This document shows positions 9,278 to 18,666 of a stretch of DNA of 64,000 nt, piece by piece. This DNA comes from DASXKD01 sp963703605. Its GTDB lineage: Bacteria; Actinomycetota; Actinomycetes; Streptosporangiales; Streptosporangiaceae. The stretch's first letter is position 1; the number at the start of each line of letters is the position of its first letter. Position numbers and translations under genes: made by a program. The stretch lies in contig CAVPFC010000058.1 in NCBI GenBank assembly GCA_963703605.1, forward strand, positions 1 to 64,000, read 5' to 3'. The notes beneath the pieces are model-generated. The model had not been told where the DNA came from, did no database searches, and was given only the letters and a program-made list of their open reading frames with translations.

Positions 9278-9331
9278 CGCCGCCGCGCCCGCCAACGATC
9301 AAGGCCATCGCCGCCGCGCCCGTTAACGATC
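9274..9331. repeat. Two-copy direct repeat at the phaC-phaZ junction
   Basis: Two 27-nt copies at 9274-9300 and 9305-9331 differ at two positions and are spaced 31 nt apart start to start. One copy spans the phaZ start and the other holds the stop codon of phaC, so a short tandem duplication has created the boundary between the two genes. Confidence 0.75.
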
Positions 9332-11203
9332 GAGAACATAGGTGCCGGGTGCGGCGCAGAGCACCGGGAACGTCTTGCGGCCCAGCCTGCGCGGGGCGGT
9401 CTTCTGCCCGCCGCTGCGTTCGCCAAGCCAGGACGAGAAATCGGGCCACCAGCTACCGGGCACGGTCTCCGCCTGCTCCAGCCACTGACGCGGGTCGGGA
9501 GGGTTGCTGGGCGCCGTCTGGAACGTCGCCTTCGGGTTGCCCGGCGGGTTGACCATGGACGCGATGTGCCCGCTGGTGGACAGCACGAACCTGGCCGGGC
9601 CGCCGAGCAGTCTGCGTGCTGCGGTAGCACGACTGCCAGGGACAGATGTGGTCGGCCACGCCGGCGATGACGTAGGCGTCGGCGTCCACCTTCGACAGGT
9701 CGACCGGGGAGCCGAGCATCGTCGCCTCACCCGGCCGGGTCAGCGCGTTGGCCAGGGCCAGGTTGATGAAGTCGCGGTGCAAGGCGGCGGGCAGCCTGGT
9801 GGTGTCCGCGTTCCAGTACAGGATGTCGAACGGCGGCGGCTGCTTTCCCTGCAGGTAGTTGTTCACCCAGTAGTTCCAGATCAGGTCGTCGGGCCGCAGC
9901 CAGGCGAACACCTCGGCGAGCGCCCGGCCGTCCAGGTAGCCGCGGGCGCGGGAGACGGCTATCGCCGCGGCCGCCGTCGTTTCGTCGATCATCGCCCCGG
10001 CGGTGCCGGCCCGGGACTGGTCCAGGACCGTGACCCCGAGGCAGAGGCTGGCGAGCCCGTCCTGCTGGCCGATCGCGTTCAGGTGCGCGGCCACCATGGA
10101 CGAGACGATGCCGCCCGAGCACAGGGCGCAGATGCTGGCCTTGCGGGTGTTTCCGATGATCCGCACGGCGTCGAGGGCCTCGGCCACCGCGCCGCCGTAG
10201 GTGTCCAGGTTCCAGTCGCGGTGCCGGCCGTCGGGGTTCCGCCAGGAGATGACGAACACCTGGTGGCCCTGCCCGACGAGGTACTCGGCCATGCTCCGGC
10301 CCGGGGCGAGGTCCAGGATGTAGTACTTGTTGATCATCGGCGGGACCATGAGCACGGGGTACCGGTACACGTTCTCGGTGGTCGGCTGGTACTGGATCAG
10401 CTCGAAGACCTCGGTGCGGTGCACCACCGCGCCGGGCGTGACGGCCAGGTCCTTGCCGACCTCGAAGGCGTCCGGCTCCACCATGGTGGGGATCCGTGGC
10501 GCCGTGGCCAGGTCCGTGAGCAGGGACCGGATGCCGCGCACGGCCGACAGGCCGCCGGTGTCGATGAGCGCCTTCCAGCCGGCCGGGGACAGGACCGGGT
10601 TGTTGCTCGGCGCGGCGGCGGCGATGAGGTTGGTCAGCAGGAACCGCATGCGCTCGTCGTCGCGCCAGTCCAGCGTCGGCGGTGGCCAGCAGCGACTCCG
10701 CCGTCTGCCCGGCGGCCAGGTACGCCTGGACGGTGCGCTTGAGCACCGGGTTCTGTGTCCAGGCCGGGTCGCTGAACCGCCGGTCACGGCGGCCGGGGGC
10801 AAGCTCCGAACGGCCGGCGGCGACCTTGCGCAACTCGGCCGCGAGGGCGGCCGCCTCGCGGCTGACGGTCCGGGGGCGGCGGGCCAGCCCGGCGGCGAAG
10901 CGCAGCACCGACGCGTCCGGCCGGAACCGCCGGGCGATGCCAAGCGCGGCGTCGGTCAGCAGCAGGTCCAGCGCGCCAGCCTCGGCGGCGGCGTCCGACC
11001 ACGCCTGGCTGAGGGCCTCGGACCACGGCCGGCTCGACCGTGGCCCTGGCCGGTCTCCGCGTGGCCGGTCTCCGCATGGCCGGTCTCCGCGTGGCCGGTC
11101 TCCGCGGCCGGTCTCCGCGCTGGCCGGTCTCCGACTGGCCGGTCTCCGCACGGTCGGCGGGCCCGGACGGGTTCGCGCCGGCGCTCTCCGGGCTCGCGGT
11201 CAT
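9323..11203 (-). pseudogene. phaC: Poly(3-hydroxyalkanoate) synthase with three apparent frameshifts
   Basis: The start ATG at 11203 overlaps the stop of the acyl-CoA ligase (ATGA) and has GAGGAG 5 nt upstream. The reading frame must change inside the GDRP repeat array (11046-11149), near 10674 and near 9609; the last two each fit one extra base. Joined together, the frames give a full PHA synthase: an N-terminal helical domain, the nucleophile motif ICALCSGGI (catalytic Cys; the first Gly of the usual GxCxG is Ala), the Asp in AGVADHICPW, and the His in STSGHIASMVNPPGN. It would polymerise 3-hydroxyacyl-CoA into storage polyester. I type it as a pseudogene because the frame is broken, but the conserved sequence on both sides of every break suggests assembly indels and an intact gene. 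Confidence 0.82.
11046..11149. repeat. 15-bp tandem array in the phaC N-terminus
   Basis: Seven units of about TGGCCGGTCTCCGCG (plus strand) lie head to tail; one unit (11106-11118) is 13 nt long and the rest are about 15 nt. On the coding (minus) strand in one frame the units encode GDRPR or GDRPC. The short unit coincides with the point where the phaC frame changes, so copy-number or length slippage in the array could explain that break. Confidence 0.9.
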
Positions 11204-12700
11204 TGGAGCTCCTCGGGGGGCCGCACCGCCCGGCGGAGGATCTTGCCGGTCGGCCCCTTGGGCAGCTCCGCCACCAGCCAGACGTGGCGCGGGTACTTGT
11301 AGGCGGCCACCCGTTCCTTGGCGAACGCGCGAAGCTCCTCCGGCGTGGCCGCGGCGCCCGGCTTGAGCGCGACCGCCGCGCCGACCTCCTCGCCGAGTTC
11401 GTCGTGCGGGATCCCGATCACCGCCGCCTCGGCAACCGCCGGATGCTCGTGCAGGACCTCCTCGATCTCCCGCGGGTAGACGTTGTACCCGCCGCGGATG
11501 ATCATCTCCTTCTTGCGGTCGACGATGAAGTAGTAACCGTCCTCGTCCACCCTGGCCAGGTCGCCGGTGCGGAACCAGCCGTCCGGGATGGCCTCCGCCG
11601 TCGCCTCGGGCCTGCCCCAGTAGCCCTTCATCACGTTGTGGCCGCGGATGGCGATCTCGCCGACCTCCCCGGCCGGCACGGCGCCGCCGCCGTCGCCGAC
11701 CAGCCGCATTTCGACGCCCTCGACCGGCGTGCCGATCGAGCCCGGCTTGCGGACCTTGTCCGGGTGGTTGAACGAGGCGACCGGGGAGGTCTCCGACAGC
11801 CCGTAGCCCTCCAGGATCACGCAGCCGAACTTCTCCTCGAAGCCGCGCAGGATCTCCACCGGCATGGCGGCGCCGCCGGAGACGCACAGCCGCAGCGTGG
11901 CGGCCTTCGCCGGATCCGCGTCCGGGTGGTGCAGCATCGCGGCGTACATGGTCGGCACGCCCTCGAAGATCGTCACCGCGTCGCGCTCGATGATCTCCAG
12001 GGCCTTGCCCGGGTCGAACCTGGGCAGCAGGGTCAGCGTGCCGGCCGCGGTCACCGTCGCGTTCAGCCCGCAGGTCAGGCCGAACACGTGGAACAGCGGC
12101 AGGCAGCCCATCATCACGTCGTCCGGGCTGTTATTCGAGCAGGGTCTCCGCGGTGAGCCTCGCGTTGCGGGCCAGGCCGCCGTGGGTGAGCTGGGCGCCC
12201 TTCGGCGTGCCGGTCGTTCCCGACGTGTACAGGATGACCGCGTCGTCGTCGGGGGCCGCGTCCGCCCACTCGCGCCGCGGCGTGACGCCCGCGAGCGGGC
12301 CGGATAGGTCCGGCTCGGTCACGGTGACGACCTCGGCGCCCGCGTCGGCGGCGCCCTTGGCCGCCTCCCCCGCCGCGGCGTGCCAGGCGAATATCACCTT
12401 GGCGCCGGAGTCGCCGAGGTAGTAGCCGACCTCGCGGCTCTTGAGCAGCGGGTTCATCGGCACGACCACGGCCCCGGCGCCGAGCGCGCCGTAGAACGCG
12501 ATGGGGAACGCCGGAACGTTCGGCAGCATCAGCCCGACCCGGTCGCCGGGCTCGACGCCTGCGGCCGCCAGCAGCGATGTCACCTTGGCCGCGGCGTCGT
12601 GCAGCTGCTCGTAGGTCAGGACCAGGTCATCCATCCGTACCGCCAGATGGCCGGGCTGGCTGGCCACCGCCTGCTCCAGAACCGAACTGAGATTCGCCAT
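11200..12700 (-). pseudogene. Fatty-acid/acyl-CoA ligase (AMP-binding) with one frameshift
   Basis: Two adjacent ORFs together make one ANL-superfamily ligase of about 500 residues. The first (12131-12700, ATG with GGAG 7 nt upstream) carries the P-loop-like motif ILYTSGTTGTPKG; the second (to 11200) carries CLPLFHVFG, EGYGLSETSPV, GWFRTGDLARVDEDGY, the hinge IVDRKKEMIIRGG and the C-terminal Lys segment LPKGPTGKILRR. They are separated only by a frame change at about 12125 (one extra base in GAATAAC creates a TAA). It would activate a fatty acid with ATP and CoA. Its end overlaps the start of phaC (ATGA), so the two are coupled; it may feed acyl-CoA to PHA synthesis or to the dehydrogenase downstream. 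It is probably intact in the real genome. Confidence 0.85.
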
Positions 12701-12793
12701 GGCACACTCCAGCAGCCGCCGGGCAGTTGACCGTCCCATTATGGGTTTGGCCTGGCGCCATGAACAGGCCGGCCAAATCGTGCACCTGCGTAC

Positions 12794-13027
12794 TTACCCA
12801 AGCACCGCGGCTTCGCCGCGGAACGAGGCCCGCAGATCCTTGCCGAGGAGGGCGCCGGGGTGCAGCGCGTCCTCGGCGGCGTACCACCAGAAGTAGCCGC
12901 CGGCGCACCGGCCGCCGTTGCGACGGGGGGCACCGGCGCGCCAGCCGCCGCGGCCACGGCCAGCGCGCACCCGGCGGCTGCGCCCGGACCGCACCATGAG
13001 CATGGCTATGTCATCCCCGTGCTCCAT
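12794..13027 (-). CDS. Possible 77-residue hypothetical protein
   Basis: This open frame has strongly GC-biased third codon positions and ends with a non-repetitive, gene-like segment (YFWWYAAEDALHPGALLGKD). The first half is Arg/Gly-rich and less convincing. Its ATG lies immediately next to the 21-bp hairpin at 13027-13075, with only a weak AGGA two bases upstream; an internal ATG is possible. I recognise no family. The remaining 12701-12793 stretch upstream of the ligase holds no other gene; it has TTTGGCC and GGCCAAA half-sites about 18 nt apart that could be an operator. Confidence 0.35.
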   Translation of the reverse strand: MEHGDDIAMLMVRSGRSRRVRAGRGRGGWRAGAPRRNGGRCAGGYFWWYAAEDALHPGALLGKDLRASFRGEAAVLG

Positions 13028-13075
13028 GATCCTGAAGGATTCTCCATAGGTGAGATGGAGAATCCTTCAGGATCA
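13027..13075. terminator. Perfect 21-bp hairpin after the SDR gene
   Basis: A 21-nt arm at 13027-13047, a 7-nt loop and an exactly complementary arm at 13055-13075. It begins 19 nt beyond the stop of the SDR gene on the minus strand. No T-run follows, as is common for actinomycete hairpin terminators. It is less GC-rich than its surroundings, and perfect pairing over 21 bp is unusually long. Confidence 0.6.
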
Positions 13076-13093
13076 CGGTTAGCGGCGGCGGGC

Positions 13094-13846
13094 TTACCAG
13101 GGCAGCACGCCGTAGGAACCGGCGCCGTCGGAGGTCCAGACGTAGCCCCAGAACTGGCCTGTCGGGCCGTCGGCGGGGAGGGTGGCCAGGTGGACGCTGA
13201 CCTCGGCGCCCTGTTCCGCGGTAAGGAACCCGCTGTTGCCGTTCAGGTCGGTCGCGCAGTAGCCCGGGTTGGCGGCGTTGACCTTGATCGGGGTATCCCG
13301 CAGTTCCGTCGCGTACATCGCGGTCACCATGTTGAGCGCCGTCTTCGACGACGGGTACGGGATCGAGGCCATCCCCGCCATCGGGCTGCCGGGTGCGGTC
13401 ATCGACGTGATCGAGCCGAGCTCGCTGGAGAGGTTGACGATGCGCCCGGCGGGCGCGCGGCGCAGCAGCGGCAGCATCGCGTTGGTCACCGCGACGACGC
13501 CGAACACGTTGGTCTCGTAGGTGTCGCGCAGCGCCGCGAGCGTGGTCTGGCTGGGCGGGCCGCTGCCCTCGCGGCGGGCGATCCCGGCGTTGTTGACCAG
13601 GACGTCCAGCCGGCCGAACTCGGCCTCGACCCACTCGGCGGCGCGGGTCACCGACTTGGCGTCGGTGACGTCGAGCTGGACGAACCTGGCGTCCGCGCCG
13701 CCTTCCCGCAGCGCCCGCTCGGCCGCCAGGCCTCTGGACTCATCCCGGGCGCCGGCGAGCACCGTCATGCCCCGGGCGCCGAGCAGCCGGGCGGTCTGGA
13801 ATCCGATGCCTTTGTTGGCACCGGTGATCAGCGCAATCGTTGTCAT
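13094..13846 (-). CDS. Short-chain dehydrogenase/reductase
   Basis: 250 residues. The Rossmann motif TGANKGIGFQTA is at the N-terminus, NNAG lies in the middle, and the catalytic set is S in NLSSELGSIT and Y/K in YPSSKTALN (YxSxK type). NADP preference is suggested by the basic residue pattern after the second strand (AGARDESRG). The ATG at 13846 opens the domain exactly; the longer open frame to 14068 has no homology-like sequence. It is transcribed away from the HTH regulator at 13971, a common arrangement in actinomycetes in which the regulator controls the SDR. Substrate unknown. Confidence 0.9.
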   Translation of the reverse strand: MTTIALITGANKGIGFQTARLLGARGMTVLAGARDESRGLAAERALREGGADARFVQLDVTDAKSVTRAAEWVEAEFGRLDVLVNNAGIARREGSGPPSQTTLAALRDTYETNVFGVVAVTNAMLPLLRRAPAGRIVNLSSELGSITSMTAPGSPMAGMASIPYPSSKTALNMVTAMYATELRDTPIKVNAANPGYCATDLNGNSGFLTAEQGAEVSVHLATLPADGPTGQFWGYVWTSDGAGSYGVLPW

Positions 13847-13970
13847 GCCGCCGATCCTCGCCGGGGCCGCGCGAAAGCGGAAGAGACCAGCCAAGCCTGG
13901 GACCGGCGGTACCACCCTGCCAGCGCTGGGATCAGGCAAGCTGGAGGCAGGCGACCGGATCGGAGGGCAC

Positions 13971-14820
13971 ATGCTGAACCGCGGCGAGCTGGCGACGTTC
14001 CTGCGCACCCGCAGGGACCGGCTCCGTCCCGCGGACGTGGGCCTGCCCAGCGTGGGCCGCCGCCGCACCCCGGGACTGCGCCGCCAGGAGGTCGCCCAGC
14101 TCGCCGGGATCTCGGTGGATTACTACATCCGGCTGGAGCAGGCGCGGGGCCCGCACCCGTCCCGCCAGGTGCTGACGGCGATCGCCCGGGCGCTGATGCT
14201 CACCGGTCCGACGAGCGCGAGTACCTGTTCCGGCTCGCCGACGAGAATCCGCCGCCGGCCGCGGCGCCCGTCCCGCGAGATCAGCCCCGGCATCCGCAAC
14301 CTGCTGGACAGCCTGCCGGACACCCCGGCGTACGTGGTCGACGCGAAGTACGACGTGCTCGCCTGGAACGCGCTGGCCACCCATTTCGTCGGGGACCTGT
14401 CCGCGGTCCCCGAGCACGGACCGGAACATGATCCGCTGGGTCTTCCGGCTGCCGGCGACCGCGCTGCCGTGGACCGATCCGGAAACGGTGCGGTTCACCC
14501 GGTCGACCGTCGCGGACCTGCGCGCCTCCTACGCCCACTATCCCGGCGACCGGGGCATCGGTGAGCTGGTCACCGAGTTGCTCGGCGTGTCGGCCGAGTT
14601 CGCCCGGATGTGGGAGGCGCACGAGGTGGCGTCCCGCCGGCCGATCATCAAGCGGATGGTCCATCCCCAGGCCGGGCCGCTCGAGTTCGAGTGCCAGATC
14701 CTGCACATCCCCGACACCGGCCAGCGGCTGATCGTCTACTGCGCGGCGCCCGGCTCGGCCACGCAGGCGGCGTTCCGGCGGCTCGCCCGGCTGCCCGGCC
14801 CGGTGCTGGTACCCGGCTAA
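13971..14820 (+). pseudogene. MmyB-type helix-turn-helix regulator with three apparent frameshifts
   Basis: The ATG follows GGAGGG. The N-terminal HTH is clear (RRTPGLRRQEVAQLAGISVDY and an EQARGPHPSRQVL helix), and the C-terminal part is the MmyB-like ligand-binding domain (NLLDSLPDTPAYVVDAKYD, WNALATHF, RWVFR and so on to ARLPGPVLVPG). The frame must change near 14207 (one base missing after GGT), near 14273 (one extra C) and near 14421 (one extra C), each beside short C runs. Joined, the protein is a normal-length member of the family, about 280 residues. It probably represses the divergent SDR gene. Typed as a pseudogene only because of the interruptions, which look like sequencing indels. 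Confidence 0.8.
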
Positions 14821-15019
14821 CTCGGTACCCGTCCCGGCTGGTACGAGGCGGTGATCGTGCCCGGCCCACCTGACCAGCCGCGCGCCACGGCGAAAAGATC
14901 ACGGCCGCCGTGTCGATTTGGCTGGATGCTGTTCGCAGCGTCGGTAGAGGGCCCGGGAGGCCGGCGGAAACCCGGCCGCCACCCAGGCAGGAAACGGACA
15001 GCGGAACGGAGAAACGACG

Positions 15020-15343
15020 ATGCGGTTCCTCATGACGACCACGAGCGGCGACGAGCCGGACGAGAAGATGTACGCGGAGATGGGCCGGCTCGTCGAGGAG
15101 CTGACCAAGGCCGGCGTGCTGCTGGCGACCGGCGGGCTCGACCAGGCGGGCACCCACGTCAAATCCTCCGGCGGCAAGATCACCATGACCGACGGGCCGT
15201 TCACCGAGGCGAAGGAGGCGATCATCAGCTTCGCGCTGATCGACGTGCGGTCCAAGGAGGAGGCGCTGGAGCTGGCCAGGCGCTTCTGGAAGATCGCCGG
15301 TAACGGCGAGGGCGACATCCGCCAGGTCTACGGCCCGGAGTAG
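15020..15343 (+). CDS. YCII-related DGPF-domain protein
   Basis: 107 residues with GGAG about 10 nt before the ATG. The family signature TDGPFTEAKEAI lies at about residues 56-67, with the two halves of the YCII/DGPF ferredoxin-like fold around it. DGPF proteins are the usual partners of ECF42 sigma factors, and one follows here 60 nt downstream in the same direction. The molecular role of these small proteins is not established; they are thought to be part of, or the targets of, the sigma-factor regulon. Confidence 0.9.
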   Translation: MRFLMTTTSGDEPDEKMYAEMGRLVEELTKAGVLLATGGLDQAGTHVKSSGGKITMTDGPFTEAKEAIISFALIDVRSKEEALELARRFWKIAGNGEGDIRQVYGPE

Positions 15344-15403
15344 GCGCACTGGGCCGGCCCCCCGGGTTGCGCCGCGAAAGAACATGATGCTCTGATCGAG
15401 CGC

Positions 15404-16708
15404 GTGACAGCCAGGGACGTGCAGCGGGAGATCGAGGCGGTCTGGCGGCTTGAGTCGGCGAGGATCATCGCCGGGCTCATCCGCCTGGTGCGCGACATCG
15501 GGCTGGCCGAAGAACTGGCGCAGGACGCACTGGTCGCGGCGCTGGAGCAGTGGCCCGAGTCGGGTGTCCCAGACAACCCCGGCGGCTGGCTCATGCTCGC
15601 CGCCAAGTACCGGGCCATCGACCGGCTGCGCCGCAACGACCGCCTGGCGGTCAAGGTCGAGCAGCTCGGCCACGAGCTCGCCGCGCAACAGGACAGCGCC
15701 GCCCAGAGCGGCGTGGCGGATTTCGACGCCGTGCTCGATGACGACGGCGTCGAAGACGACCTGCTGCGCCTCATGTTCATCTCCTGCCACCCGGTGCTGT
15801 CCACCGAGGCACGCGTGGCGCTCACCCTCCGGCTGCTCGGCGGGCTGACCACCGAGGAGATCGCGCGGGCGTTCCTGGTCCCGGAGGCGACCGTCGCGCA
15901 GCGGATCGTGCGGGCCAAGCGGACGCTGGCCAGTGAGCAGATCCCGTTCGAGGTGCCGCCCGCGAGCGAACGCGCCGCCCGCCTGGCGTCGGTCCTCGAG
16001 GTCATCTACCTGATCTTCAACGAGGGCTACTCCGCCACCGCCGGGGACGACTGGATGCGGCCCGCGCTCTGCCAGGAGGCCCTTCGCCTCGGCCGGATCA
16101 TCGCCGGGCTCATGCCCGCCGAGCCCGAGGTCCACGGCCTGGTCGCGCTCATGGAGATACAGGCATCCCGGCTGCGGGCCCGGCTCGGCCCGGCCGGGGA
16201 ACCGATCCCGATCCTCGACCAGAACCGCGGGCAGTGGGATCAGCTCCTCATCCGCCGCGGATTCGCCGCGCTGCTGCGAGCCGAGCAGAACGGCACCCCG
16301 TTTGGCCCCTATGTCCTGCAGGCGGCGATCGCGGCGTGTCATGCCAGGGCACGGACGGCAGCGGAAACGGACTGGGCGGCGATCGCCGCGCTGTACGGGT
16401 CGCTGGCGCAGCTCACGCCGTCCCCCGTGGTCGAGCTGAACCGCGCGGTCGCGGTGGCGATGGCGTCCGGCCCGGCCGAGGGCCTGCGGCTGGCCGACGC
16501 GCTCACCGGCGAGCCGGCCCTCAAGGGTTACCACCTGCTGCCCAGCGTGCGCGCCGACCTGCTGGCCAAGCTGGGCCGCCACGCCGAGGCTCAGGAAGAG
16601 TTCCAGCGTGCGGCTTCACTCACCAAAAATATTGCTGAACGCAGGCTGCTTCTCCAGCGTGCTGCCGAATGCGCAGGGGATCCGGGGCCGGGCAGCCGCC
16701 GGCGTTGA
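15404..16708 (+). CDS. ECF42-type RNA polymerase sigma factor
   Basis: 434 residues with a GTG start. The first 170 or so residues hold sigma region 2 (DIGLAEELAQDALVAALEQWP and PGGWLMLAAKYRAIDRLRR) and region 4 (GGLTTEEIARAFLVPEATVAQRIVRAKR). The long C-terminal part (from VLEVIYLIFNEGYSAT) is the helical, TPR-like extension that defines group ECF42, with LNRAVAVAMASGPAEGL near its end. No anti-sigma gene is adjacent; in this group the extension is thought to take that controlling role. It directly follows its DGPF partner gene. A second such pair lies at 60.4-61.9 kb. Confidence 0.92.
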   Translation: MTARDVQREIEAVWRLESARIIAGLIRLVRDIGLAEELAQDALVAALEQWPESGVPDNPGGWLMLAAKYRAIDRLRRNDRLAVKVEQLGHELAAQQDSAAQSGVADFDAVLDDDGVEDDLLRLMFISCHPVLSTEARVALTLRLLGGLTTEEIARAFLVPEATVAQRIVRAKRTLASEQIPFEVPPASERAARLASVLEVIYLIFNEGYSATAGDDWMRPALCQEALRLGRIIAGLMPAEPEVHGLVALMEIQASRLRARLGPAGEPIPILDQNRGQWDQLLIRRGFAALLRAEQNGTPFGPYVLQAAIAACHARARTAAETDWAAIAALYGSLAQLTPSPVVELNRAVAVAMASGPAEGLRLADALTGEPALKGYHLLPSVRADLLAKLGRHAEAQEEFQRAASLTKNIAERRLLLQRAAECAGDPGPGSRRR

Positions 16709-16974
16709 GGCGGGAATCCGCGCCGCCACCGCATGGGGACCCGGGCCAGCCGGCCCGGCGGGCCCGCGTCGTGGCGTGGCACCGCGGCAAGCACCGCTAT
16801 TGACGCAGGCAGCCACGGCGAGAACGCTGGTACCGCGCCGTTTATGTGGCGCCGGGGACGGCACCGGTCACAGAACTAATGCAGCGCCCGCTCATGTGCG
16901 CGCACCGGCGCCGACACCTGGGCGTCCCTCCCCCGGTACCCGGTGGCCCACTCCCGCCAGAGGACAGAAGCGCC

Positions 16975-17787
16975 ATGAAAGCAGCTCAGCACCGCGTGGT
17001 CAGGAACTACGCCGCCGCGGCCGCCGCGGTGGCACTGGTCCCCCTCGCCGTCGCCGCCTCGGCGGGGGCGTCGTCGTACCCCAAGACCTGGACGGCCGTC
17101 ACCGTCATCACGAACCGCCCGGTCAGCGGGAATCACAACAACCACGCCAAGGGCGCCGGTCACACCTGGGCGGACAGTTCGTTCACCCGGGCCGCCTCGG
17201 TGACGTTCTTCGGGCAGGTGGCGTCCTCGTTCTGTCCGGGGATCACCCAGGGCCAGTGCTACTACTGGACCGGCGAGGCCCTGGACACCAAGGGCACGTT
17301 CACCACCAACCCGACCGCCGTGAGCGGCGCCTACTCCCCGGGGAACGGCACCGGCGGCACCGGCGCGGCCGGCCCGTTCATGATCGGCGCGGCCGTCACC
17401 GGGTCGGAGGCCGGCCGGTACCACTACGGGTTCTACGCCAGCGCCGGCAGCGCGAAGGCCGCCAGGGTGCCGTCCGCGGAGAACGACCACGCCACCCTGC
17501 CGCTGGCGGCCACCACGAGCACGTGCACCGGGGGTTCTACCTGCGGCGCCACGAACTGCCAGTGGATAGAACAGTTCTTCCCGAGCGGCACCCAGTTCTG
17601 GAACCTGCGCCACAAGCTCGACCCGTCCTGCCTGGGCCTGTACGGATCGTGGTTCTACTTCCTGCGCCCGGGCGCGGACGCGAACTGCTCGCTGGTGACG
17701 AGCAAGTGGGTCACCGCGTCATGGAACAACTGGGGCAGGGACCCGGTGGACGGGAACATCTTCGCCCCGGACGCCGCGCACTGTTAG
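16975..17787 (+). CDS. Secreted hypothetical protein
   Basis: 270 residues. The first 33 or so form a classical signal peptide: basic start, a hydrophobic Ala/Val core and an Ala-x-Ala site near ASAGASS. The mature part is rich in Gly, Ser, Thr, Trp and Tyr, with eight or more cysteines (for example SSFCPGITQGQCYYW and TCTGGSTCGATNC), which suggests disulfide bonds outside the cell. GAGGA lies about 10 nt before the ATG. I do not recognise a catalytic family; a surface or carbohydrate-associated protein is possible. The gap from the sigma-factor gene (16709-16974) shows no gene. Confidence 0.72.
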   Translation: MKAAQHRVVRNYAAAAAAVALVPLAVAASAGASSYPKTWTAVTVITNRPVSGNHNNHAKGAGHTWADSSFTRAASVTFFGQVASSFCPGITQGQCYYWTGEALDTKGTFTTNPTAVSGAYSPGNGTGGTGAAGPFMIGAAVTGSEAGRYHYGFYASAGSAKAARVPSAENDHATLPLAATTSTCTGGSTCGATNCQWIEQFFPSGTQFWNLRHKLDPSCLGLYGSWFYFLRPGADANCSLVTSKWVTASWNNWGRDPVDGNIFAPDAAHC

Positions 17788-17981
17788 CGGGCGCCGCTGC
17801 CGGCCGCGGGCTCCCGGCCGGTGGGACGGGCGGGCCGCTCGCCGCGGGCCGCGCGACGGGCGAGTTCCTTGGCGCGGACGATGTCGGGGTCGCGCGGGTC
17901 CAGCGGCAGCGGGTCCTCGGATAGCAGGTCAAGCCGCCCGGCGCCAGGGTGGTGTCGCTTGCTGACTCGGATCTGCCTCAC
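17784..17981 (-). CDS. Small hypothetical protein (65 residues)
   Basis: Small basic protein starting VRQIRVSKRHHPGAG at a GTG with GGGAGG 8 nt upstream. The centre (DLLSEDPLPLDPRDPDIVRAKELA) is Asp/Pro-rich and reads like a genuine conserved protein; codon third positions are GC-rich. It overlaps the end of the secreted-protein gene by 4 nt on the opposite strand. Function unknown. Confidence 0.6.
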   Translation of the reverse strand: MRQIRVSKRHHPGAGRLDLLSEDPLPLDPRDPDIVRAKELARRAARGERPARPTGREPAAGSGAR

Positions 17982-18312
17982 CGAGACCACCTCCCGCGGC
18001 CCTGCCGTTGCCGGATGCAAAGCCCGCACTCCTTGGACGATGCACCCCATCCGGTTGTGACGCTTCTAGCGTGCAGCTAAACCCGCGCCGCGGACATCAG
18101 CCAAATGTGCGATTTAGCATCCTCCGGCGGGACGATGCCACCGGCGCCTACTCACTCTGACGTATCGTGCGCCCGCCGCTCATCGGCGGCGCGCCGTTCC
18201 TCGCCTGCGGTGCTGTCGCTGATGCTCCCCAAGACCGCCGTGGCGGGCGAGCCCGCCTGACAACCCAACCGCGAACGGCGGGCCTCCCGGCGCCGCAGCC
18301 GAGCCAAGATCG
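17982..18312. other. 331-nt non-coding stretch between small ORF and toxin gene
   Basis: No reading frame here looks like a gene. The part nearest the small minus-strand ORF has relatively AT-rich patches (GCTAAA and TTTAGC half-sites about 35 nt apart around 18075-18118) where its promoter should lie. Nothing else recognised. Confidence 0.5.
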
Positions 18313-18666
18313 TCAATCCGTGGCCTTCGGGTGCCCGGTGCCCGCGTACGTGATCCATATGGTTCGCCGGGCGTCGTCGATGACGTACCAAATCCGCCCG
18401 CCGCCGGTTACCTCGTACTGCCACCGCTCCAGCGGTTCGCCCTTCCACACCGCCGTGCCCAGACCGCCTTTCAGGCGATGGTGCCGCTCTGTGGCAGACC
18501 TTGATCGCGGACCGGCGCGAATGGTGTCGAAGGCGCGGCGCAGGTTCCCGCCCACCTGGCGGCCGAGTTGCTCCCAGCCGTCGGCGGCCTGATTGCTGGC
18601 GAACCGCAGGTCATACTCCCCTTCTACGGGCGGAGGAGCCGCGCGATCGCCGCGTCGGGGGCTCAC
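18313..18666 (-). CDS. RelE/ParE-like toxin of a type II toxin-antitoxin pair
   Basis: 117 residues. The start GTG overlaps the antitoxin stop (GTGA). Visible features are DLRFASNQAADGWEQLGRQ, a HRLKGGLGTAVWKGEPLERWQYE segment, and a C-terminal beta hairpin RIWYVIDDARRTIWITYAGTG, which is the arrangement of small ribosome-dependent RelE/ParE-fold toxins. The C-terminal HPKATD is a typical ending of an actinomycete subgroup of these. It is encoded downstream of a Phd-like antitoxin in one operon. Activity is inferred; the catalytic residues of this subgroup are not well defined. Confidence 0.7.
   Translation of the reverse strand: MSPRRGDRAAPPPVEGEYDLRFASNQAADGWEQLGRQVGGNLRRAFDTIRAGPRSRSATERHHRLKGGLGTAVWKGEPLERWQYEVTGGGRIWYVIDDARRTIWITYAGTGHPKATD

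Noticed and set aside
11046..11149. Short tandem repeats that might suggest a CRISPR array
   Set aside because: The units are about 15 bp head to tail with no spacers, and they encode protein repeats.
12860..14431. 523-residue open frame on the plus strand
   Set aside because: It is the antisense of the SDR gene joined to one of the shifted frames of the HTH regulator; only its last part (about 14207-14273) is real coding sequence.
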